Of a DNA stretch of 6,560 nt, positions 1 through 5,047 are shown piece by piece (position 1 is the first letter of the stretch; each line of letters begins with the position of its first letter). This stretch comes from an uncultured Verrucomicrobium sp. GTDB taxonomy: Bacteria; Verrucomicrobiota; Verrucomicrobiia; Methylacidiphilales; GAS474. A program made the translations under genes and the position numbers. The stretch covers positions 1-6,560 of the forward strand of contig CAISZB010000528.1 of NCBI GenBank assembly GCA_903889845.1, in the 5' to 3' direction. Below the pieces are notes generated by a model. That model made no database searches and was not told where the DNA came from. It was given only the letters and a program-made list of their open reading frames with translations.

Positions 1-425
1 GGGGCCTCCTGATGGACGCCGACGAGGTAAGTCCCGGCACCGGAGGTTCGCCGCGCCAGCACGATATGCGCCGGGATGCCGCTCGCCAATCCGATCACGT
101 TCGGCACGCCCCCGTAGCTGCCGAAGTCGATGTTGCCCTGCGCCAACGCCTCGTTCTGGGCCGGACCGGTCCCCACGTAGAAGACCTCCTCGATCTTCGG
201 CCCGCCCTGCCCTTCCGCGCCGAATTCCTTCTCCCAATACCCCAGATGGGAGGCGAGGGAGACCAACCCCGTCCCCGTCGGCTTGCCGCCCGCCGCCTTC
301 ACGTTGGTGCCGCCGACTTCCCCGAAGCGGATCGTCGCGGGCACCTCCTCGGTCAACACCGTTCCGGCGCAGCCGAACAAGGCGGCAAAAAGAAAGACCG
401 TATGGAAAAGAGAAGCAGGTTTCAT
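1..425 (-). CDS. ABC transporter substrate-binding protein, sulfonate/taurine/nitrate-like, 5' part only
   Basis: Reading the minus strand from ATG at 425 gives 141 codons with no stop before the window edge, so the C-terminal half is missing. Residues 1-19 look like a lipoprotein signal: a short basic start, a hydrophobic stretch (VFLFAALFG) and Cys19, although Phe at -2 of the lipobox is unusual. The mature part starts with a beta strand (ATIRFGEVGG). It then shows the family pattern GTGPAQNEALAQGNIDFGSY at residues 86-105, followed by GVPNVIGLASGIPAHIVLA. This is typical of periplasmic binding proteins of the SsuA/TauA/NrtA type, which deliver substrate to an inner-membrane ABC importer. 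The actual ligand cannot be read from the sequence; a sulfonate is inferred from the sulfur genes beside it. The ATG has no good Shine-Dalgarno sequence, so the start rests on the signal peptide. The gene diverges from the transporter gene starting at 700. Confidence 0.78.
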   Translation of the reverse strand, partial: MKPASLFHTVFLFAALFGCAGTVLTEEVPATIRFGEVGGTNVKAAGGKPTGTGLVSLASHLGYWEKEFGAEGQGGPKIEEVFYVGTGPAQNEALAQGNIDFGSYGGVPNVIGLASGIPAHIVLARRTSGAGTYLVGVHQEA

Positions 426-452
426 CGGTGAGTGAGGTGGGAGGTTGCGGCC

Positions 453-481
453 CCTTCCTTCAGCGCCTTCCCGAAGGAAGG
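453..481 (-). repeat. Inverted repeat in the leader of the substrate-binding protein gene
   Basis: A perfect 9-base inverted repeat (CCTTCCTTC at 453-461, GAAGGAAGG at 473-481) with an 11-base loop lies about 28 bases upstream of the start codon at 425. It would be transcribed in that gene's 5' leader if the promoter at 577-606 is used. There is no T-run on either side, so it is not an intrinsic terminator. Its role is unknown; it could be an RNA hairpin or an operator. Confidence 0.5.
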
Positions 482-497
482 CCAAGGTTCGGGCAAA

Positions 498-532
498 AGC
501 GGCTTGCGGCAGCCTCGCTGTCGTAAGCCGTT
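498..532 (-). repeat. Long hairpin in the leader of the substrate-binding protein gene
   Basis: Arms 498-513 and 517-532 can form a stem of 16 pairs with a three-base loop. Three of the pairs (499/531, 506/524, 509/521) are G-U on the plus-strand RNA; the minus-strand RNA would have A-C mismatches there. Reading the minus strand, the stem is followed by only four T residues and then GCCC, so it is a poor terminator. It sits between the candidate minus-strand promoter and the gene starting at 425. It could be an attenuator-like leader element, a regulator site, or a remnant of a dispersed palindromic repeat; copies elsewhere in the genome would decide between these. Confidence 0.5.
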
Positions 533-543
533 AAAGTAAGGGT

Positions 544-573
544 TTGACTCATTTCAAAAACAGTTTATACAAT
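544..573 (+). promoter_or_regulatory. Candidate sigma70-type promoter for the yeiH-like operon
   Basis: TTGACT at 544-549 and TACAAT at 568-573 are separated by 18 bases, each matching the consensus at five of six positions, inside the only AT-rich stretch of the region. Transcription would start near 580 and give a leader of about 120 bases before the ATG at 700. A short palindrome, CTGAATTTCAG, lies in that leader at 645-655 and might be an operator. Confidence 0.5.
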
Positions 574-576
574 ATT

Positions 577-606
577 ATTCTAGTTATTCTATAGGATAAA
601 TGTCAA
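577..606 (-). promoter_or_regulatory. Candidate sigma70-type promoter for the substrate-binding protein gene
   Basis: On the minus strand a perfect TTGACA (601-606) is followed after 18 bases by TAGAAT (577-582, five of six matches). Transcription would start near 570 and run left, through the plus-strand promoter, producing a leader of about 145 bases that contains the hairpins at 498-532 and 453-481. Its -10 box is only three bases from the -10 box of the opposing promoter. Confidence 0.55.
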
Positions 607-699
607 TATCTGAATCGCGAGCTAAAGCCAAAAAAGGAAAACCACTGAATTTCAGCCTCTAAGATTTTCACCCAACCCCCAACCCCAGGAGAACCACCC

Positions 700-2109
700 A
701 TGAGCCAAGAAACGATCACAGCCCCGGACCCCACAACAGGAAACAGCGCAGGCTGGCGCGAATTGTGGCTGAAGGAGGACTGGTGGGCCGTCTGGATCGG
801 CCTCGCCTTCACCGTCGCCGCCTACCTCCTCTTTTCTGCCGGATCGGGCAGCCTCGGCTGGATCGCCGTCGCCCCGACGAAGTGGTCGACCTTCCCCCAG
901 CTCCTCGACCAACTCGGCAAGAACGCCGGGCGCTACGTCGCGGAGTTCGCCCTCTTCGCCGTCCTCTTCGGCGGCGCGGCGAAGGTCCTCGGCTACCGCC
1001 TCCGGGCCTTCCTCCCCTCGTTCCTCCTCGTCTACCTCCTCTCCTTCCTCGTCTTCGCGGCGGGGGCCTGGGACCAGGCCAGCAAATACAGCATCGAGCC
1101 CCCCCTCCTCGCCCTCCTCATCGGCCTCTTCCTCTCGAACGTCGTCGGCCTGCCGAAGTGGCTCGACGCCGGATTCCGGGTCGAATTCTATGTGAAGACC
1201 GGCATCGTCCTCCTCGGCGCTGGCCTCCCCTTCACCCTCATCCTGTGGGCGGGGCCGACGGCGCTGCTCCAGGCCTCGATCGTCTCCCTGGCGACGTTCT
1301 TCACCATCTACCTCGTCGGCCGGAAACTGGGCATCGACCAAAAGCTGGCGGCAATCCTCGGCGCAGGTGGCGCGGTCTGCGGCGTCTCCGCCGCCATCGC
1401 CGTCTCCGGCGCGGTTAGGGCAAAGAAGGAGCAGCCCCCCATCGCCATCACCCTCGTCGTCCTTTGGGCCATCGTCCTCATCTTCGCCCTCCCCTTCGTC
1501 GCAAAGGCACTCCACCTCCCCACCGGCACCGCGGGCGCCTGGATCGGCACCTCGGAGTTCGCCGATGCGGCGGGCTTCGCCGCCGTCCAGTCCTACGGGA
1601 ACCTCGTCGCCCAGGCCGCGCCCGACGGCACGATTTCCGGGACCCCGGAGCAGGCCGTCTGGGCCTACACCCTCATCAAGGTCATCGGCCGCGACGTCTG
1701 GATCGGGATCTGGGCCTTCGTCCTTTCCATCGTCTCCATCTTCTGGTGGGAGCGCGACGAGTCGGGCCGCCGCCCGGAGGCCGGGCAGATTTGGTGGCGC
1801 TTCCCGAAGTTCGTCATCGGCTTCCTCCTCGCCTCCCTGCTCGTCACCTTCGCCGCGAAGGGCTTCTCCCTCGGCGACTTCAACAAGGTGGTGAAGCCCG
1901 GGCTCGTCGCCCCGCTCATCGGCCTCCGCGTCTGGGCCTTCACGTTCAGCTTCCTCTCCATCGGCCTCACCACGCGCTTCCGCGACCTCGCCCCGGCGGG
2001 CGGGAGACCGTTCTGGGCCTTCACGGCGGGCGTCGTCGTCAACCTGATCCTCGGCTTCCTCCTCTCCGTCGTCGTCTTCGGCGAGTATTGGGCCAAGCTG
2101 AGCCACTAA
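700..2109 (+). CDS. yeiH: YeiH/UPF0324 family membrane transporter (putative sulfate exporter)
   Basis: A 469-residue polytopic inner-membrane protein with about 11-12 hydrophobic segments. The UPF0324 (Cons_hypoth698) core begins near residue 133 with EPPLLALLIGLFLSN. It continues with YVKTGIVLLGAGLPFTL (164-180), the glycine-rich GAGGAVCGVSAAIA (221-234), GTSEFADAAG (283-292), KVIGRDVWIGIWAF (327-340) and IGLTTRFRDL (421-430). The family is annotated as putative sulfate exporters; the substrate is not firmly established, so sulfur oxyanion transport is inferred from the annotation and the neighbours. E. coli YeiH is about 350 residues. The extra length here is mainly an N-terminal region of about 130 residues with three further hydrophobic segments near 30-46, 79-97 and 103-123. 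The start is supported by AGGAG at 687-691, eight bases upstream. It is the first gene of a tight three-gene unit. Confidence 0.92.
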   Translation: MSQETITAPDPTTGNSAGWRELWLKEDWWAVWIGLAFTVAAYLLFSAGSGSLGWIAVAPTKWSTFPQLLDQLGKNAGRYVAEFALFAVLFGGAAKVLGYRLRAFLPSFLLVYLLSFLVFAAGAWDQASKYSIEPPLLALLIGLFLSNVVGLPKWLDAGFRVEFYVKTGIVLLGAGLPFTLILWAGPTALLQASIVSLATFFTIYLVGRKLGIDQKLAAILGAGGAVCGVSAAIAVSGAVRAKKEQPPIAITLVVLWAIVLIFALPFVAKALHLPTGTAGAWIGTSEFADAAGFAAVQSYGNLVAQAAPDGTISGTPEQAVWAYTLIKVIGRDVWIGIWAFVLSIVSIFWWERDESGRRPEAGQIWWRFPKFVIGFLLASLLVTFAAKGFSLGDFNKVVKPGLVAPLIGLRVWAFTFSFLSIGLTTRFRDLAPAGGRPFWAFTAGVVVNLILGFLLSVVVFGEYWAKLSH

Positions 2110-2117
2110 AGACCGCC

Positions 2118-2366
2118 ATGCCAGCCCTGACCCCGTCCCCAGTCCTGACGAGTGCCTCCGTCGCTCTCCCCCGCTGCGGGAACTGCGTCCACTTCGCGAA
2201 CGCCCCCGCCGCGATGGAGGCGGCCCTGCCTGGTCTCGCGACGATGGGGTCGGGCTTCGGCTCCGTCCGGGCGCAGGACGGCCTCTGCGCCCTGCACGGC
2301 TACTACCTGGCCGCCTGGGACCGGTGCGCCCGTTTCGATTCCAAGCAGGAAGGAGCACCCCGATGA
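2118..2366 (+). CDS. Small four-cysteine protein of unknown function
   Basis: An 82-residue soluble protein without signal peptide or membrane segment. It has a CxxC at Cys20/Cys23 followed by VHF, a middle segment ALPGLATMGSGFGSVRAQDG (36-55), then Cys57, His60, and WDRCARF with Cys70. Four cysteines and two nearby histidines in so short a protein suggest a bound zinc ion or iron-sulfur cluster, or thiol chemistry; this is inference. I recall similar short proteins beside sulfur-assimilation genes in other bacteria but cannot name a family. That it is real is supported by its position: it starts 8 bases after the yeiH stop and its stop codon overlaps the acetyltransferase start (ATGA). The four cysteines are spaced as a pattern rather than at random. 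There is no clear Shine-Dalgarno site, so it may be translated by coupling to yeiH. Confidence 0.75.
   Translation: MPALTPSPVLTSASVALPRCGNCVHFANAPAAMEAALPGLATMGSGFGSVRAQDGLCALHGYYLAAWDRCARFDSKQEGAPR
2347..2355 (+). promoter_or_regulatory. Ribosome binding site fixing the serine acetyltransferase start
   Basis: AGGAAGGAG ends seven bases before the ATG at 2363, an ideal spacing. The in-frame ATG at 2324 lies inside the upstream small gene, has no such site and would add 13 arginine-rich residues, so 2363 is chosen. The site lies within the last codons of the four-cysteine protein gene. Confidence 0.8.
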
Positions 2367-3382
2367 GCCAGCCCAGCCGCGCCACCGAAGTCGCCGAGAC
2401 CGCCTCGTTCCGAAAGGCGGCGGTCGAGCCCTCCGCCTCCGGTCCCGAGGCGGGAACCATCCCCTCCTACTCCGAATACGTCCCCGGCCTCCTCTCCTCC
2501 TACGTCCGGGCCGGTGGCCTGAACAACCGGGACGCCCACAACATGCCCTCGACGCGGGCCGTCGGGCAGATTTGCGAAGAACTGCTCCAGCTCCTCTTCC
2601 CCGGCTTCCACGACGAGGACGCCGTCCACCACGGCACCCTCGCCGAATTGACGGAGGAACGCCTCTCCCGCGTCGCCCGCCGCCTGGAAGACCAGGTCCG
2701 GAAAAGCGTCCGGATCGGCAACCCGAGCAAACCGACCGGCAAGACCCCGCCCATCCTCCGCCGCTTCTGCCGCTCCCTGCCGGAGATCCGCGAACTCCTC
2801 CGCACCGACATCGAGGCCGCCTACGAGGGCGACCCCGCCACGCGCCACCGGGAGGAGATCCTCCTCGCCTATCCCGGCATCGAGGCCATCGCCATCCAGC
2901 GGTTGGCCCACGTCCTCTACGACGCGGGGGCACCGATCATCCCGCGCATGATGACCGAATGGGCGCACCGCCGCACCGGCATCGACATCCATCCGGGCGC
3001 GAAGATCGGCTCCCACTTCTTCATCGACCACGGCACCGGCGTCGTCGTCGGGGAAACGTGCCGGATCGGGCAGCGGGTGAAGCTCTACCACGGCGTCACC
3101 CTCGGCGCGCGCAGCTTCGAGAAAGACGAGACCGGCCAGATCGTGAAGGGCGGCAAGCGCCACCCCGACGTCGAGGACAACGTGACCATCTACCCGAACT
3201 CGACCATCCTCGGCGGGGAGACCGTGATCGGAAAAAACTCGACCATCGGAGCGAACGTCTTCCTCCTCCAGAGCATCCCGCCGGACTCCCTCGTCGTCTA
3301 CGAGGAGAAGCAACTCGCGATCCTCGACAAGAAGGCAAGACAGACGAAAGGGAAGTCCGCCGCGCCCGATTGGTCGATCTGA
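2363..3382 (+). CDS. cysE: Serine O-acetyltransferase (EpsC/CysE-type)
   Basis: A 339-residue cytoplasmic enzyme that transfers acetyl from acetyl-CoA to L-serine, giving O-acetylserine, the acceptor for sulfide in cysteine synthesis. The N-terminal 130 residues are mostly helical and poorly conserved. The helical domain carries DPATRHREEILLAYPGIEAI (157-176) and the left-handed beta-helix of hexapeptide repeats follows from about residue 205. Catalytic features by comparison with E. coli CysE are Asp208 in DIHPGAKIG, Asp222-His223 in FIDHGTGVVVGET, and Arg266-His267 in GGKRHP. The chain ends in DWSI; a terminal isoleucine is the known contact by which serine acetyltransferases insert into the active site of O-acetylserine sulfhydrylase, so complex formation is possible. 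No sulfhydrylase gene is in the window. The start overlaps the previous gene by four bases (ATGA). Serine acetyltransferases are recurrent neighbours of family 2 encapsulin/cysteine desulfurase pairs, as seen here. Confidence 0.95.
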   Translation: MSQPSRATEVAETASFRKAAVEPSASGPEAGTIPSYSEYVPGLLSSYVRAGGLNNRDAHNMPSTRAVGQICEELLQLLFPGFHDEDAVHHGTLAELTEERLSRVARRLEDQVRKSVRIGNPSKPTGKTPPILRRFCRSLPEIRELLRTDIEAAYEGDPATRHREEILLAYPGIEAIAIQRLAHVLYDAGAPIIPRMMTEWAHRRTGIDIHPGAKIGSHFFIDHGTGVVVGETCRIGQRVKLYHGVTLGARSFEKDETGQIVKGGKRHPDVEDNVTIYPNSTILGGETVIGKNSTIGANVFLLQSIPPDSLVVYEEKQLAILDKKARQTKGKSAAPDWSI

Positions 3383-3421
3383 AGAAGGTCACTCCTACTT
3401 TTTCAGTATATTTGTATATTA

Positions 3422-3451
3422 TTAACAATCAAGGGGTTGCCTAAAAATAAT
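3422..3451 (+). promoter_or_regulatory. Candidate promoter upstream of the encapsulin gene
   Basis: TTAACA at 3422-3427 and AATAAT at 3446-3451 are 18 bases apart, each one mismatch from consensus, in the AT-rich half (about 3395-3455) of the gap between the acetyltransferase and the shell gene. Transcription would start near 3458 and give a leader of about 140 bases containing the fold at 3521-3593. No convincing terminator follows the acetyltransferase, so read-through from the upstream operon is also possible. The -10 box lacks the usual first T. Confidence 0.35.
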
Positions 3452-3489
3452 TCTTGCGTGGAGCGGATTTTCTCTCTATCGATCTCCAC

Positions 3490-3593
3490 CTACCTCCGGT
3501 AGACCCGAGCCTTCCAGGGCAGGGTACTTTTCGAACGGCAGAGCCGATCCCGCATGGGAACGCCTGCGCTTGCAACCTAAACGAAAGTACCTT
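3490..3593 (+). promoter_or_regulatory. Structured 5' leader of the encapsulin gene, candidate cis-regulatory RNA
   Basis: A closing stem of 12 pairs joins 3521-3533 to 3582-3593, with one bulged base at 3531 and one G-U pair. It encloses three small hairpins: CGGC/GCCG at 3536-3546, TCCC/GGGA at 3548-3559, and a weak TGC/GCA at 3565-3574. Upstream is a separate hairpin CTACC/GGTAG at 3490-3502. The 3' arm of the closing stem includes GAAAG (3583-3587), the only purine-rich stretch before the shell start at 3599, so folding would hide the ribosome-binding region. The layout resembles a small multi-way-junction riboswitch. I compared it by eye with SAM-I, SAM-IV, FMN, TPP, cobalamin and c-di-GMP-I consensus features and found no full match. 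The fold was found by hand and has no covariation support. Confidence 0.4.
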
Positions 3594-3598
3594 TGTCC

Positions 3599-5047
3599 AT
3601 GAGCCACGCCCCGAACGCAGCCGAGCCCGCGCCCGTCCCTCTCAGCCTGAGCGCCGCCGCCGCCCGCAACCTCGCCACCGCCACGGTGACCGTGCCGCAG
3701 AACGCGGCCCGCACGCCCCGCTGGCTCCACCGCCTCCTCCCCTGGGTCAACGTCGACGGCGGCGTCTACCGCGTCAACCGCCGGAAGACCCTCGTCCAGA
3801 AACACGGCCTGATCCGAACCGCCGTCTCCGGCTCCAAGGGCATTGTCGAAGCCGCCAGCCTCGCGGCGATCCCCGCCTTCTCCACCCTCGGCAGCGGGTC
3901 CCTCGAAACCGTCGCCTCCCTCTTCACCAGCCAGACCTTTGCCTCCGGGGCCGCCATCACGGCCGAAGGCGACGGAAACGGCAAGCTCGTCGTCGTCGCT
4001 TCCGGGAAGCTCGAACTCTCCGTGAAGGAAGCCCACGGCGGGCGCCTCCGCCAGAACCTCTTCGGCCCGGGCAACTTCTTCGGTGCCGAGACCCTTTTCG
4101 AAAAGGAAGCCTCCTTCCCCGCCCTTCCTGCTGTTAAGGCCGTCACCGCCTCGACCGTCCTGACCCTCGACAAGGCGAAGCTCGAAAAACTCCTCAAGGC
4201 CGAGCCTGCGATCCGCAAGGCCATCGACACGGCCATCGAAGGCCGCAAGGCCGCCCTCGCCCGCTCCAACGAGCAGGGCGAAAGCGTCGTCGATCTCCTC
4301 ACCGTCCACGGCGGCGAGCCGAAGCTCCCCACGACCTTCGTCGACTACGAGGAGGATTCCCGCGAATACCACCTCAACACGATCCAGACCGTCCTGCGCA
4401 CCCACACCCGCGTCACCGACCTCTACAGCAACAAATTCGACCAGCTCCGCGAGCAGGTCCGCCTCACCGTCGAGTCGGTCAACGAATGGGAAGAGTGGGA
4501 ACTCCTGAACAACCCCGACTTCGGCCTCCTCGCCGAGGTCGCCCCCTCCCAGCGGATCGTCACCCGCAGCGGCGCGCCGACCCCCGACGACCTCGACGAA
4601 CTCCTCTCCCTCGTCTGGAAAAAGCCCGCGTTCTTCCTCGCCCACCCGAAGGCCATCGCCGCCTTCGGCCGCGAGTGCACGCGCCGGGGTGTCCCCCCGC
4701 CGACGACGAGCCTCTTCGGTTCCCCCTTCCTCACGTGGCGCGGCGTCCCGCTGGTCCCGAGCGACAAGCTTCTCATCGACGGCCGCTCCAGCGTCGCCGA
4801 CGGCCTCGGCACGACCAGCATCCTCCTCCTCCGCGTCGGCGAAGGGGAACAGGGCGTCGTCGGCCTCCAGAAAGTCGGCGTCCCCGGCGAGGTCGAGCCC
4901 GGCCTCTCCGTCCGCTACATGGGAACCGACGAGCATTCCGTCGCCTCCCACCTCGTCACCCGGTACTTCTCCGCTTCCGTCCTGACGGAGGATGCCATCG
5001 CGCGCCTCGATAACGTCCAGGTGGGCCGGTACCATGACTACGTCTAA
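3599..5047 (+). CDS. Family 2B-type encapsulin shell protein with inserted cNMP-binding-like domain
   Basis: A 482-residue HK97-fold shell protein expected to self-assemble into a nanocompartment. The family 2 signature RWLHRLLPWVNVDGGVYRVN (41-60) follows an N-terminal arm rich in Ala and Pro. A cyclic-nucleotide-binding-like beta-barrel occupies about 93-205, with VVVASGKLEL and FGPGNFFGAETLF as its recognisable parts. The shell fold resumes with YEEDSREYHLNTIQTVLRTH (250-269), RVTDLYSNKFDQLREQVRLT (271-290) and NEWEEWELLNNPDFGLLAEV (295-314). The C-terminal half contains KKPAFFLAHPKAIAAFGREC (341-360) and GSPFLTWRGVPLVPSDKLLI (374-393). Family 2A shells are about 310 residues and lack the inserted domain, so this architecture is 2B. 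The ATG at 3599 is preferred; an in-frame TTG at 3593 would add two residues and is closer to the weak GAAAG at 3583-3587. The next gene overlaps it and encodes the likely cargo. The phosphate-binding cassette of the inserted domain looks degenerate. Confidence 0.95.
   Translation: MSHAPNAAEPAPVPLSLSAAAARNLATATVTVPQNAARTPRWLHRLLPWVNVDGGVYRVNRRKTLVQKHGLIRTAVSGSKGIVEAASLAAIPAFSTLGSGSLETVASLFTSQTFASGAAITAEGDGNGKLVVVASGKLELSVKEAHGGRLRQNLFGPGNFFGAETLFEKEASFPALPAVKAVTASTVLTLDKAKLEKLLKAEPAIRKAIDTAIEGRKAALARSNEQGESVVDLLTVHGGEPKLPTTFVDYEEDSREYHLNTIQTVLRTHTRVTDLYSNKFDQLREQVRLTVESVNEWEEWELLNNPDFGLLAEVAPSQRIVTRSGAPTPDDLDELLSLVWKKPAFFLAHPKAIAAFGRECTRRGVPPPTTSLFGSPFLTWRGVPLVPSDKLLIDGRSSVADGLGTTSILLLRVGEGEQGVVGLQKVGVPGEVEPGLSVRYMGTDEHSVASHLVTRYFSASVLTEDAIARLDNVQVGRYHDYV
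5019..5025 (+). promoter_or_regulatory. Ribosome binding site of the cargo gene, inside the shell gene
   Basis: AGGTGGG lies eight bases before the ATG at 5034, within the last codons of the shell gene. It supports that ATG as the cargo start and a 14-base gene overlap, an arrangement suited to coupled translation of shell and cargo. Confidence 0.7.

Noticed and set aside
12..431. Plus-strand frame of 139 codons at the left edge.
   Set aside because: It is Arg/His-rich with no domain and is antisense to the recognisable substrate-binding protein on the minus strand.
2324..2362. Upstream in-frame ATG giving a 352-residue serine acetyltransferase.
   Set aside because: It has no ribosome binding site, lies inside the four-cysteine protein gene, and the strong AGGAAGGAG site points to 2363.
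652..2460. Long minus-strand open frame of 602 codons opposite the transporter and small gene.
   Set aside because: Its product is an Asp/Glu/Gly/Arg-rich low-complexity chain with no domain, the usual antisense shadow of a GC-rich gene, and it overlaps well-supported plus-strand genes.
3523..3591. A tRNA-like gene on the minus strand, because GGTACTT and AAGTACC pair as a 7-base acceptor stem with a TTCGAA nearby.
   Set aside because: The TTCGAA runs straight into the acceptor strand, leaving no 3' side for a T stem, and no proper D arm or anticodon arm can be drawn.
3511..3593. An FMN or SAM-I riboswitch, suggested by GGGCAGGGT and GCAACC.
   Set aside because: Only these short strings match; the later conserved blocks and required helices of both classes are missing.
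3454..3600. Leader-peptide frame starting at TTG 3454 with a Cys-Ala-Cys codon run (3565-3573), which might suggest cysteine attenuation.
   Set aside because: It starts with TTG without a Shine-Dalgarno site, has no stop before the shell gene, and simply continues as a shadow frame to 4137.
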